Source: Tragulus kanchil
Taxonomy: Eukaryota; Chordata; Mammalia; Artiodactyla; Tragulidae
DNA: 64,000 nucleotides
Direction: 5' to 3'
Assembly: GCA_022376925.1 (NCBI GenBank)
Contig: JAIOJX010000031.1
Coordinates: 137,224,854 to 137,288,853 of the forward strand
The position numbers were made by a program, and so were the translations under genes. The notes below the pieces were generated by a model. That model saw only the letters and a list, made by a program, of their open reading frames with translations. It made no database searches and was not told the DNA's origin. This document shows, one piece after another, positions 34,918-46,180 of this stretch. How positions within the stretch are numbered: position 1 is the stretch's first letter; each line of letters begins with the position of its first letter.

Positions 34918-36644
34918 TTTTTTTAAACCTTTATTTTGCTTTTAACTTTTACAGGGTTTTGTTGTTTACAGATATGTATATTCCCAGATTAGTCATATGT
35001 ATATCCCCCCCTTCCCACCCCTCCCAACCATCACACAGCACCCCTGAAGGATCCCCTTTTCTCACAGAGCAATGACTAGAGCTATTTTCTTCACTTATGA
35101 TAGTACAGGCCTTCATGCTACTTTCTTTACGTCTTCCACCTTCTGTTCCTTCCCCACAATGTCCATATGTCCACTGTCCATGTCTGTCTTTCCGTCGTTT
35201 CACTGCATGTGCCATCATCACCATCCTACTAGATTCCATATATATGTGTTAATATACTGTATTTGTCCTTCTCTTTCTGACTGACTTCACTTTTTATGAT
35301 ACGTTCTAGATCCAGCCACCTCATTAGGGCTGATTCTTCTGCATTTCTCTTTACAGCTGTGTAGTATTCCATTGTATGTAAGTCCCAGAGCTTTTGTATC
35401 CATTCGTTTGTCGATGGGCATCTAGATTGCTTCCATGTTCTAGCTATTGTATAGAGAGCTGCAATGAACAGTGGGGTACAGATACTTCTTTCAGATTTGA
35501 TTTCATCAGGGTATAAGCCTAAGAGTGGGATTGCTGGGTCGTATGGTGCTTCTATTTTTAGTTTTTTAAGAAATCTCCAGACTGTCTTCCATAGAGGCTG
35601 TATCAATTTACATTCCCACCAGCGATGCAGGAGTGTTCCCTTTTCTCCGCACCCTCTCCAGCATTTATTGTCTGTCGATTTGTGGATGATGGCCATTCTG
35701 ACGGGTGTGAGGTGATATCTCATTGTAGTTTTGATTTGCATTTCTCTAATTATAAGTGAAGTTGAGCATCATTTCATGTGCTTTTGGGCCATCTGTATGT
35801 CATCGTTGGAGAGGTGTCTGTTTAGGTCTTTTCCCCATTTTTTGATTGGGTTGTTCGTTTTTCCAGTGCTGAGTTGTCTGAGTTGCTTGTAGATTTTGGA
35901 GATTAATTCTTTGTCTGTTGTTTCATTTGCTATGATTTTCTCCCACTCTGTGGGCTGTCTGTTGAGCTTTTTTGTGATTTCTTTTGCTGTACTAAAGCTT
36001 TTAAGTTTCATTAGGTCCCACATGTTCATTTGTCTTTTGAGTTCTGCTATTCTAGTAGGTGTGTCAGAGAAGATCTTGCTTTGATTGATGTCCTTGAGGG
36101 TTTTGCCTATATTCTCCTCTAAGAGTTTGATGGTTTCTGGTCTTATATTCAGGTCTTTAATCCATTTTAAGTTGATCTTTGTGTATGGTGTCAGGGAATG
36201 TTCCAACTTCATTTTTTTGCATGTAGCTGTCCAATTTTCCCAGCACCATTTGTTGAAGAGGCTGTCTTTGTTCCATATTATATGTTCACCTCCTTTGTCA
36301 AAAATAAGGTACCCATAGGTGCATGGGTTGATCTCTGGGTTCTCTGTCTTGTTCCATTGGTCTATATTTCTGTTTTTGTGCCAGTAGCATACTGTCTTGA
36401 TAACTGTTGCTTTGTAGTAGAGTCTGAAGTTAGGGAGGCTGATCCCTCCAGCTCCATTCTTCTTCCTCAGGATTGCTTTGGCTATTTGAGGTCTTTTGTG
36501 TTTCCATATGAACTGTGTGATTCTTTGGTCTAGTTCTGTGAAGAATGTCATTGGAAGTTTGATAGGGATCTCATTGAATCTATAGATGATATTTGGTAGT
36601 ATGGTCATTTTCACAATATTGATTCTTCCGACCCAGGAACATGG
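34918..36644 (-). mobile_element. Young 5'-truncated L1 with ORF2 3' half
   Basis: A 1.7-kb insertion on the minus strand: ORF2 C-terminal part (36640 down to 35229), a ~300-bp 3' UTR, and a poly-A seen as the T run at 34918-34924. A 13-bp target-site duplication, TCATTTTCACTTT, lies at 34905-34917 and 36645-36657. The near-open ORF2 implies recent insertion. Duplication 12 begins inside it, so its 5' ~515 bp recur at 37258-37773 together with the right-hand target repeat. Confidence 0.93.
35229..36640 (-). pseudogene. L1 ORF2p C-terminal fragment with one stop
   Basis: ORF2p is the endonuclease/reverse transcriptase that copies L1 RNA into chromosomal DNA. Only the region after the RT catalytic core is present: the [18 protein letters not shown] block at the 5' side, the [18 protein letters not shown] block, the Cys-rich stretch ([19 protein letters not shown]-x3-C spacing then HRWWEC), and a terminal HIYGI. 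Two open segments, 36614-35769 and 35741-35229, are in the same frame. They are separated by a single TGA at 35766-35768, where related elements usually have Arg (a CGA-to-TGA change fits). The truncation removes the endonuclease and most of RT, so it is non-functional. Confidence 0.9.
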
Positions 36645-36657
36645 TCATTTTCACTTT

Positions 36658-37225
36658 GACTGAAATTCCTTGAGGATAGAAGCTGTGTCTTAATCAGCTC
36701 AGTGCCTCCAGATGCCTAGCAGAGTGGACACAATGTGTCTCTGGACACAGGGAGCTGAATTTCAGCTCATGGGATGAGTCAAGCCTCAAAGGTGGGGAAA
36801 AGCCTTAAGAAGTCTGATAATGGAAAGGACATGGGGGGCTGGAGTGGGGACTTGGGTAGGAGAATGGAAGAAACTGGGTTACAGAATTACATCTGGAGAG
36901 AGTCTCAAGTGCTAAGATAAGGTCTTAGGGCCATAAGTTACCTTTTAAAGGTAATAAGGTAATTGAAGGACACATTTGTGCCACCAAGATGCATTCAATC
37001 TCTTCAAATGTCCAGGTCATGGACAGAGCATTTGGCAACAAGGGATTTGCGTGAGCTGAAAAGAGAAGAGAGATAGCTTGGGAAATTGCTCTGGAAATAG
37101 CTTGGGAAATTTCTGGCTTATATTTTTACTCTTGGACACCTTCCAAGAGTAATCAGTTATATATTTAGGCTCTTTTTCCACAGGTGTGGATAATCAGGGT
37201 GTTAGAGAAAAGGATATATGATGGT
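36658..37225. other. No gene seen; single-copy sequence
   Basis: The right flank of the L1 insertion. No exon or repeat is recognised. It is repeated at 37787-38354 by duplication 12. Confidence 0.45.
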
Positions 37226-37257
37226 TGAATCTTTCTAAGTTGATTTTCTTTTTGGTT

Positions 37258-37773
37258 GATGGTTTCTGGTCTTATATTCAGGTCTTTAATCCATTTTAAG
37301 TTGATCTTTGTGTATGGTGTCAGGGAATGTTCCAACTTCATTTTTTTGCATGTAGCTGTCCAATTTTCCCAGCACCATTTGTTGAAGAGGCTGTCTTTGT
37401 TCCATATTATATGTTCACCTCCTTTGTCAAAAATAAGGTACCCATAGGTGCATGGGTTGATCTCTGGGTTCTCTGTCTTGTTCCATTGGTCTATATTTCT
37501 GTTTTTGTGCCAGTAGCATACTGTCTTGATAACTGTTGCTTTGTAGTAGAGTCTGAAGTTAGGGAGGCTGATCCCTCCAGCTCCATTCTTCTTCCTCAGG
37601 ATTGCTTTGGCTATTTGAGGTCTTTTGTGTTTCCATATGAACTGTGTGATTCTTTGGTCTAGTTCTGTGAAGAATGTCATTGGAAGTTTGATAGGGATCT
37701 CATTGAATCTATAGATGATATTTGGTAGTATGGTCATTTTCACAATATTGATTCTTCCGACCCAGGAACATGG
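37258..37773 (-). mobile_element. L1 ORF2 fragment, duplicate copy
   Basis: Second instance of 36129-36644 through duplication 12, with the right target-site repeat at 37774-37786 but no 3' end or left repeat. It should be merged with the L1 at 34918-36644. Confidence 0.92.
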
Positions 37774-38354
37774 TCATTTTCACTTTGACTGAAATTCCTT
37801 GAGGATAGAAGCTGTGTCTTAATCAGCTCAGTGCCTCCAGATGCCTAGCAGAGTGGACACAATGTGTCTCTGGACACAGGAGCTGAATTTCAGCTCATGG
37901 GATGAGTCGAGCCTCAAAGGTGGGGAAAAGCCTTAAGAAGTCTGATAATGGAAAGGACATGGGGGGCTGGAGTGGGGACTTGGGTAGGAGAATGGAAGAA
38001 ACTGGGTTACAGAATTACATCTGGAGAGAGTCTCAAGTGCTAAGATAAGGTCTTAGGGCCATAAGTTACCTTTTAAAGGTAATAAGGTAATTGAAGGACA
38101 CATTTGTGCCACCAAGATGCATTCAATCTCTTCAAATGTCCAGGTCATGGACAGAGCATTTGGCAACAAGGGATTTGCGTGAGCTGAAAAGAGAAGAGAG
38201 ATAGCTTGGGAAATTGCTCTGGAAATAGCTTGGGAAATTTCTGGCTTATATTTTTACTCTTGGACACCTTCCAAGAGTAATCAGTTATATATTTAGGCTC
38301 TTTTTCCACAGGTGTGGATAATCAGGGTGTTAGAGAAAAGGATATATGATGGTT

Positions 38355-40260
38355 AGAATGCTGCATATTCACACAATTATTGGGGTAGACCCAGGACGAA
38401 CCAAGCCTAGCAATGATTTACTTCCCTCCCCAAACACATATACACATGGACACACACTTGTATTTAGCTTCTTTTCTTATCCAAATCCTCAGAAAGACCA
38501 GGATTCTGAATAGACTGTGAACTACTCTTTCAACTCAACATATCTAGTATATCCAAAATACAAACTATTCTTGTCCTCCTTCAATATTCTTCCTAATTTA
38601 TACATTTCTACTTTTCTTTTTCTAATGAGACACCAGTATTTTCTCAATCATCAAGATCTGAAAACAATCATCCTAGTCTCCACCTGTTATTGCTGCCCCC
38701 ACATCCACAGTTCACCAAGCCTTCCCAATTTCCTCTTTGTCCCCCTGTCCTCTCCCTGATCGCTTCATGTGCATACTTTCATTGAGGTTCATTTGAACAA
38801 CTGTTACAATCACTCGAACAGCCTTCATTTTTGAAAAACCTTATAGAAAATTGTAAAAAGCATTTGTAAAAACATCTGACAATAAGTTGCTAATATCATG
38901 CTTCATTACCCTTGAATACTTCAGTAACCACAAAAACCATAACACAACTATCAAATTCAAGAAATTAAAATGGATACATTATTACCGTCTAATCTTCAGA
39001 TTCCCTTCAAGTTTTCCCAGTTGGTCTAAAGTGCCTTTTAATAAAAATTTCCAGCTCCGGATTACATGTTATATTTACCCTTCAGTCTGTAAAGCGACCC
39101 TCTTTCTTTGACACTTTTCTTGACACTTTTGAAGATTATAGCCAGTTCTTTTACAAAATGTCCTTTATTTTGGGTTTTTTTTTCTGATGTTTCCTCATGA
39201 TCAATCAGGGTTTGCATCTTTGGCAGGAATATCACAGAAGTGATACAATATCACATCATATTGCATCTTATCAGATGGCACATGATTATGACTTCTAGCA
39301 TTATTGGTTACATTAGCTTTGATCATTTGTCAATCAGTCTTTATAAAGTTATTATTCTTCCCTTTGCAACTGACATGTTCTTGTTGGAGGGTGAATATTT
39401 TGAGGCTATGTAGATGCTCTATTTCTCCTCAAACTTTCAATTTAATATGTCTATTGGTATGAATTCATGAAGTCCTAGCTAGTTGTTATATAGTTGGTTA
39501 CTATCATTCATTTTGATGCTCAAATTATCCAAGTGGGAGTTCCTTCAGGCTGTTTTCTGTGCCCTTTTGACATGACTCCATCAATATTTGAGCACTTAGA
39601 CTTATCCTGTACCTGCCTGGTGCTAGCCCAGAAATCAATCATTTCTCCAAGGAGCTCAGATCCTTTTACAGAAGAATGATGTTTAGAAACTCAGCTCTGG
39701 TGTGCTTATTGATGCTTGGGTGTCACTGCACCTAGACCTTCACAGTGAGGCACAAGGAAATTTATATCTACTTTGATATCTATATTTATTTCCATACTTA
39801 TTTATTTATTCTAATTTTCTCCCTTTTCCTAGTCCCTATTTCTTCTCTGACAATAAGAAATATGCCTCCAAAGACTTCCAGTTTTGGTTCACATGTAAGA
39901 AGCTTGAAAGTCCCCACCCTGTCCTAATAAGTAGAAAGCTGAACAGGAAGGATCATCAACTCTTCTTGGGTCAGTGGTTGGAAAGGTGGGAACTCGGGAC
40001 AAACTGCTGCTCCCCCAATTGAGAGAAAAGCAAATGCAGACAGTGCTAAGCGACAGCTTACAGCAGCAGAGACTCACCACTGAGGCAACAAGTCCCAGGG
40101 TAGAAACTGACAACTGCAATTGACAATTGCTAGAGACTCAGGGTGGACAATGTTGAAAGCTGAAAAATCTGGCCAAGGTGGGGTAGGAGTGCAGATTTAC
40201 CTTTAGTAACTAGAATAAGTTCCCATAGTACATACCAGAGAAAAAAATCCCGTTTTGATA
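38355..40260. other. No gene seen; AT-rich single-copy sequence
   Basis: No recognisable exon, RNA gene or confident interspersed repeat. The part from 39271 on recurs from 40473. Frames of 60-80 codons appear in both copies because of that duplication. Confidence 0.45.
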
Positions 40261-40261
40261 C

Positions 40262-40455
40262 TGGTGGTGGTGGTTTAGTCACTAAATTTTGTCTGACTCT
40301 TTGCAACCCCATGGACTGTAGCCCTCAGGTTCCTCTGTCCATGAGATTTTCCAGGCAAGAATACTGGAGTGGGTTGCCATTTCAGGATCTTCCCAATGCA
40401 GGGATCAAACTCATGCCTCCTGCTTGGCAGGTGGATTCTTCTTACCACAAAGCCC
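40262..40455 (-). mobile_element. Bov-tA SINE (antisense)
   Basis: Reverse orientation: GTTTAGTCACTAAATTTTGT, ACTCTTTGCAACCCCATGGA, CAAGAATACTGGAGTGGGTT, CAGGGATCAAACTCATGCCT, TGGCAGGTGGATTCTTCTTA. The copy at 41450-41644 is more complete by 5 bases. Confidence 0.87.
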
Positions 40456-41449
40456 AAAAAAGGAAACCAAACTCAGATGGCACATGATTATTGGTTACAT
40501 TAGCTTTGATCATTTGTCAATCAGTCTTTATAAAGTTATTATTCTTCCCTTTGCAACTGACATGTTCTTGTTGGAGGGTGAATATTTTGAGGCTATGTAG
40601 ATGCTCTATTTCTCCTCAAACTTTCAATTTAATATGTCTATTGGTATGAATTCATGAAGTCCTAGCTAGTTGTTATATAGTTGGTTACTATCATTCATTT
40701 TGATGCTCAAATTATCCAAGTGGGAGTTCCTTCAGGCTGTTTTCTGTGCCCTTTTGACATGACTCCATCAATATTTGAGCACTTAGACTTATCCTGTACC
40801 TGCCTGGTGCTAGCCCAGAAATCAATCATTTCTCCAAGGAGCTCAGATCCTTTTACAGAAGAATGATGTTTAGAAACTCAGCTCTGGTGTGCTTATTGAT
40901 GCTTGGGTGTCACTGCACCTAGACCTTCACAGTGAGGCACAAGGAAATTTATATCTACTTTGATATCTATATTTATTTCCATACTTATTTATTTATTCTA
41001 ATTTTCTCCCTTTTCCTAGTCCCTATTTCTTCTCTGACAATAAGAAATATGCCTCCAAAGACTTCCAGTTTTGGTTCACATGTAAGAAGCTTGAAAGTCC
41101 CCACCCTGTCCTAATAAGTAGAAAGCTGAACAGGAAGGATCATCAACTCTTCTTGGGTCAGTGGTTGGAAAGGTGGGAACTCGGGACAAACTGCTGCTCC
41201 CCCAATTGAGAGAAAAGCAAATGCAGACAGTGCTAAGCGACAGCTTACAGCAGCAGAGACTCACCACTGAGGCAACAAGTCCCAGGGTAGAAACTGACAA
41301 CTGCAATTGACAATTGCTAGAGACTCAGGGTGGACAATGTTGAAAGCTGAAAAATCTGGCCAAGGTGGGGTAGGAGTGCAGATTTACCTTTAGTAACTAG
41401 AATAAGTTCCCATAGTACATACCAGAGAAAAAAATCCCGTTTTGATACT

Positions 41450-41644
41450 GGTGGTGGTGGTTTAGTCACTAAATTTTGTCTGACTCTTTGCAACCCCATG
41501 GACTGTAGCCCTCAGGTTCCTCTGTCCATGAGATTTTCCAGGCAAGAATACTGGAGTGGGTTGCCATTTCCAGGGGATCTTCCCAATGCAGGGATCAAAC
41601 TCATGCCTCCTGCTTGGCAGGTGGATTCTTCTTACCACAAAGCC
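41450..41644 (-). mobile_element. Bov-tA SINE (antisense), duplicate copy
   Basis: Second instance through duplication 13. A third, 18-base stub (42767-42784) sits at the start of copy 2 of duplication 14. Confidence 0.87.
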
Positions 41645-43906
41645 ACCTTTTTATCTGATAGGAGGAGGGGAAAAGGAATCATTTTGAAATCCACTGGAGA
41701 ACTCTGTTTTTAACAAGCCCTGCTCTCAGAAGAAGCTAGTTAACTAGTCCTTAACCTACTGGAGTATTACCAAACCTTAAATGACCCAGGGAAAAATAAA
41801 GGAGATACCCAATTCCAATGCACTGTAGCCATCCTATCCTACTAAGGAGGAAGAAAAAAAACTGAGAAACTATTGTGAAGCTCACAGTCCGGAGGCATAG
41901 GCTTATTAAAAGGCTGAAACCTTAAAAAAAAAAAAAAAGGCTGAGACCTACTCACTGGACTGCAGGATGCTTACCCTCCACCCACACCTCACCATCACAA
42001 TACCAAAGATCTTTTTATAGCAGTTCCTATTATTCAGTAGGTTGTACCTGGCTTTCAAGGAAAAAATTACAAGGCGTACCAAAAGGCTAAAAACATAATT
42101 TCAAGAGACAGAGCGAGCATCAGGAATTATCAGACCAGGAATTCAACTAGGATTAATATAAGACTCTAATAGGTAAAGTAGACAGCATGCAAGAAGAGAT
42201 GGGTGGGCAATGTAGCAGAGAGATGGAAATCCTAAAATAGGCACCTGCCTCCATGATCCTTATCATCCTTATTGACCAGTTCTTCTGTGTGTGACCAACC
42301 TCCCCTTGCTGCTGCCCTTCCCACCAATGTGGACATCTCTTCACCCCCTGCAGTGTCTGACATCCCACACTGGCCACTGCCCTATAGTGCCTGTGTGATA
42401 GCCTCTTCACTCACCAGGACCTCACACCCTCTTCTGGGCTGCCACTCCTGTGGAGATGCACCTTGCCCCAACTCTAGCACCCTGTGACAGGCTGCCCTTC
42501 CCTCAAAACATACAACAGCCTTCCTCATCCTTCAGCATATTGGACTGGGATGCCTCCCGCATTCTCATCCTCCTGTTGGACTCTGATACTCTGCATTGTA
42601 TGCTCTGTATACTCCCAGACATCCTCATCATCCCAGGCTGTAGCATCTTACACATACCATCCCCCGTGGGAATGATCTTGAGGACTCTAGTTACAGTATC
42701 TTGCCATGTGTAAAACAAACCCTCTGATCATGCCAGTACTCTGCTCAAAAAACCTTCAGAAGAACGCTTCTTACCACAAAGCCACCTTTTTATCTGATAG
42801 GAGGAGGGGAAAAGGAATCATTTTGAAATCCACTGGAGAACTCTGTTTTTAACAAGCCCTGCTCTCAGAAGAAGCTAGTTAACTAGTCCTTAACCTACTG
42901 GAGTATTACCAAACCTTAAATGACCCAGGGAAAAATAAAGGAGATACCCAATTCCAATGCACTGTAGCCATCCTATCCTACTAAGGAGGAAGAAAAAAAA
43001 CTGAGAAACTATTGTGAAGCTCACAGTCCGGAGGCATAGGCTTATTAAAAGGCTAAAACCTTAAAAAAAAAAAAAAAAGGCTGAGACCTACTCACTGGAC
43101 TGCAGGATGCTTACCCTCCACCCACACCTCACCATCACAATACCAAAGATCTTTTTATAGCAGTTCCTATTATTCAGTAGGTTGTACCTGGCTTTCAAGG
43201 AAAAAATTACAAGGCGTACCAAAAGGCTAAAAACATAATTTCAAGAGACAGAGCGAGCATCAGGAATTATCAGACCAGGAATTCAACTAGGATTAATATA
43301 AGACTCTAATAGGTAAAGTAGACAGCATGCAAGAAGAGATGGGTGGGCAATGTAGCAGAGAGATGGAAATCCTAAAATAGGCACCTGCCTCCATGATCCT
43401 TATCATCCTTATTGACCAGTTCTTCTGTGTGTGACCAACCTCCCCTTGCTGCTGCCCTTCCCACCAATGTGGACATCTCTTCACCCCCTGCAGTGTCTGA
43501 CATCCCACACTGGCCACTGCCCTATAGTGCCTGTGTGATAGCCTCTTCACTCACCAGGACCTCACACCCTCTTCTGGGCTGCCACTCCTGTGGAGATGCA
43601 CCTTGCCCCAACTCTAGCACCCTGTGACAGGCTGCCCTTCCCTCAAAACATACAACAGCCTTCCTCATCCTTCAGCATATTGGACTGGGATGCCTCCCGC
43701 ATTCTCATCCTCCTGTTGGACTCTGATACTCTGCATTGTATGCTCTGTATACTCCCAGACATCCTCATCATCCCAGGCTGTAGCATCTTACACATACCAT
43801 CCCCCGTGGGAATGATCTTGAGGACTCTAGTTACAGTATCTTGCCATGTGTAAAACAAACCCTCTGATCATGCCAGTACTCTGCTCAAAAAACCTTCAGA
43901 AGAACG
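41628..43906. repeat. Duplication 14: 41628-42766 and 42767-43906 (period 1139-1140)
   Basis: Copies start at CTTCTTACCACAAAGCC, inside the Bov-tA, and adjoin directly at AGAACG/CTTC. The only differences seen are one base (GGCTGAAACC/GGCTAAAACC) and one A in the long A run near 41922/43062. Content is C/T-rich single-copy sequence; no gene is defended. Confidence 0.92.
42240..42760. other. Pyrimidine-rich unassigned sequence
   Basis: Several overlapping frames of 60-87 codons occur on both strands (for example 42450-42713), but none has a recognisable domain. The overlap on both strands points to composition rather than coding. The twin is at 43380-43900. Confidence 0.4.
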
Positions 43907-44049
43907 ATCCCATATTTAAAGACCTCTGGACAAAAACCTTATGTTCATGTAGACTTTCAAAGCTTTCCTAATCTGAGACCATTTTTGATGCTTACAATTA
44001 TTGATTTTCTATGAGATCCATAGCTTTCTTGGACCTGACTACTTAATTT

Positions 44050-44275
44050 CTCATATGCACCTCATACTACTTGTGCCGTGTCTGGACTCCCACAGCCTGT
44101 CTGCTCTAATGATAGTACTCCAAGTTCTTGCACATCCAACCTCTGTCTTCCTTATAGTCTCAGCTCAAATGCCACCTCATTGATGAGGGATTTCTTGACT
44201 GCCACCCACTCCAAATCCAGAGATAATTTGTTGAGTGTTTCCATGTACTTCACTCTACTAGTAACACTTTTATGA
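44050..44275 (+). mobile_element. L2 LINE 3' fragment
   Basis: Shows the L2 3'-end pattern: TCAGCTCAAATGCCACCTCA, TTGATGAGGGATTTCTTGAC and a following C-rich block. Degenerate and non-coding. Confidence 0.6.
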
Positions 44276-44282
44276 GGCAAAT

Positions 44283-44420
44283 AAGCATATGGAAAAGTGG
44301 CCGATCTCACCAGTCCTTAGGAAAATGCAGATTAAAGCCATAATGAGATATCACGACACATCTATTGAAATGGCTGGAGTGATTAAAATAATAATAATGC
44401 CAAGTGCTGGCAAGGACGTG
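44283..44420 (+). mobile_element. L1 ORF2 C-terminal fragment (sense)
   Basis: Translates to an L1-like stretch around ENADQSHNEISRH-type text (nucleotides TGCAGATTAAAGCCATAATG, AGATATCACGACACATCTAT), followed by the GGCAAGGACGTG block. It is a short, old fragment. Confidence 0.65.
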
Positions 44421-44469
44421 AAACTACGTTGTGTGTACATGTATATATGTCTATATAAAATATATACCT

Positions 44470-45990
44470 CAAGTTTACTAAGGCATAATTTATATATAAT
44501 TAAATTTCCTCTTTATATCCTATACTTCTATGAGTTTTGGATAATCCTTACAATCACATAGCCACTGCTATATTGCTTCATAGGCAACTCCTCCCCAAAC
44601 CCAGCCTCAGCAACCACAGACCTGTGTTTGTCATGTAAATGGAATCATGTGCTCAGAATCATATTCTTTGAGTTTGGCTATTTTTTTCACTTAGAATAAT
44701 GCATTTCAGATGCATCCATGTTATGGGAAGCAATTGTTGCTCTTTTTTATTGCTGAATTATTATATGTATTAATTATTCTTTAGTCACTATTCATCAGCT
44801 GAAGAACTCTTGGGTTGTTTCAACTTTTGATGACTATGAACAAAGTCATTATACATATTCATGTACATGTTTTTGTGTAAACACTTTTTAAAATTTTTTG
44901 TTGTTCAGCTACTCAGTTGTGTCTGGCTGTTTGCAACCCCATGGACTGCAGCATGCGAGGCTTCCCTGTCCTTCACCACTCCCTGGGGTTTGCTCAAACT
45001 TATGTCCATTGACTCAGTGATGCTGTCCAAGATGCTTGTCTTCTGTCATCCCTTCTCCTCTAGCCTTCAGTCTTTCCCAGCACCATGGCTTTCCAATGCA
45101 TCAGGTGGCCAAAGTATTGGAGCCTCAGCTTTCAATGAATATTCAGGGTTGATTTCCTTTAGGATTGACTGGTTTGATCTTGCTGTCCAAGGGACTCTCA
45201 AAAGTCTTCTCCAGCACCATAGTTTGAAGGCATCAATTCAAAGGCATAATGCTAATTTTAGTAGGGTAATTAAATAACAATTAGTTATTGGGTCATATGG
45301 GAGGAAAACCTTTAACTTAAAAAACACTTTCAACTATGTTTTAAATTGATTATGCTCTGCTGCATTCCCATCATCAATGTCTCAAAGTTCCATTTGCTCA
45401 TCATCTTTGTCAGAGCTTGATATATATATATATATATAAATTTTTTAAAATTTCTAGTTGTACCTCACTGAGGTTTTAATTTGTATCTACCTAAGGATTA
45501 ATTATATTGGGAATCCTTTCATATGTTTCTTTGCCAACAATTTATCTTCTTTGATGAAGTATATGTTCAAATATTCTGCCATATCTTTGGGTTTTATATT
45601 TTCTTATTATTGAGTATTGAGAGTTATTTGTATGTATTCTAGAAACAAGACTTTCATCAAATATTTGCTTTGCACATTTTTTCTCCTAGTCCATGCCATG
45701 TCTTTTCTTTTTATTTATAATCATTTTATTGTGGTTAAACACATATAAAATAAAATATACCATCTTAAATATCTTTAATTTTTAAGACAATCTTTAAAGA
45801 GCAGAAGTTTTAAGTTTTGACTAAGTCTAATTTATGAAAACAATGTTACGAATCACTCTTTTGCATCATATCAAAAAACCTTTGTCTAACCTAAGGTCAC
45901 AAAGATTTTCTCCGATGATGACTTCTAGATGCTTCATAGCTGTAGGCTTTACAATTTTGACTATAATCCAATTTGCAGAATTGTGTGTAT
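44470..45990 (-). mobile_element. Old L1 (antisense), interrupted by ART2A
   Basis: Reverse L1 text is recognisable on both sides of the SINE: GCATTTCAGATGCATCCATG, TATGAACAAAGTCATTATAC on the left; TTGGGTCATATGGGAGGAAA, CAACTATGTTTTAAATTGAT, TCATCAAATATTTGCTTTGC on the right. Frames are destroyed. An (AT)n tract lies at about 45420-45439. Confidence 0.7.
44898..45240 (-). mobile_element. ART2A/BovB 3'-end SINE (antisense)
   Basis: In reverse it has TTGTTCAGCTACTCAGTTGT, TTTGCAACCCCATGGACTGC, CATCAGGTGGCCAAAGTATT, GGACTCTCAAAAGTCTTCTC. It is inserted in the older antisense L1, so it is younger than that L1. Confidence 0.87.
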
Positions 45991-46180
45991 GGTGTGAAGG
46001 ATAGTAAAGATTCATCTGTTGCATATGCATATTCACTTAATCTAGACCATTTAATGAAAAGACTATGATTTCTTAATTAAATTGCCTTTTTACCCTTGCT
46101 CAGAAACAATTTGTGATATCATCAAGTGGCAGGAAGTTGCAGGTCCTCATTCCCTCACATAGACCTGAAATTAATAGCAA

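Larger units (their letters stand above)
36129..38354. repeat. Duplication 12: 36129-37226 and 37258-38354 (period 1129)
   Basis: Copies start at GATGGTTTCTGGTC inside the L1 and end at GATATATGATGGTT. The spacer 37227-37257 is a garbled version of the L1 bases just upstream of copy 1. Differences: one G lost in a GGG run and one A/G substitution near 36780/37909. The duplicate carries half an L1 with one target-site repeat, which no retrotransposition could make. Confidence 0.92.
39271..41644. repeat. Duplication 13: 39271-40454 and 40473-41644 (period 1187)
   Basis: Copies start at TCAGATGGCACATGATTAT. Copy 2 lacks 15 bases right after that start (GACTTCTAGCATTAT at 39290-39304). Copy 1 lacks a few bases near its end (CATTTCAGGATC versus CATTTCCAGGGGATC). 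The spacer 40455-40472 has no match to the expected flank. Confidence 0.9.

Noticed and set aside
35229..36614. Host gene encoding a 281- or 170-residue protein
   Set aside because: Both translations are L1 ORF2p C-terminal text in one frame, with L1 3' UTR, poly-A and target-site repeats around them.
42240..42760. Pro/Ser-rich frames on both strands as an exon
   Set aside because: Overlapping frames on both strands with no motif; the pattern follows pyrimidine-rich composition.
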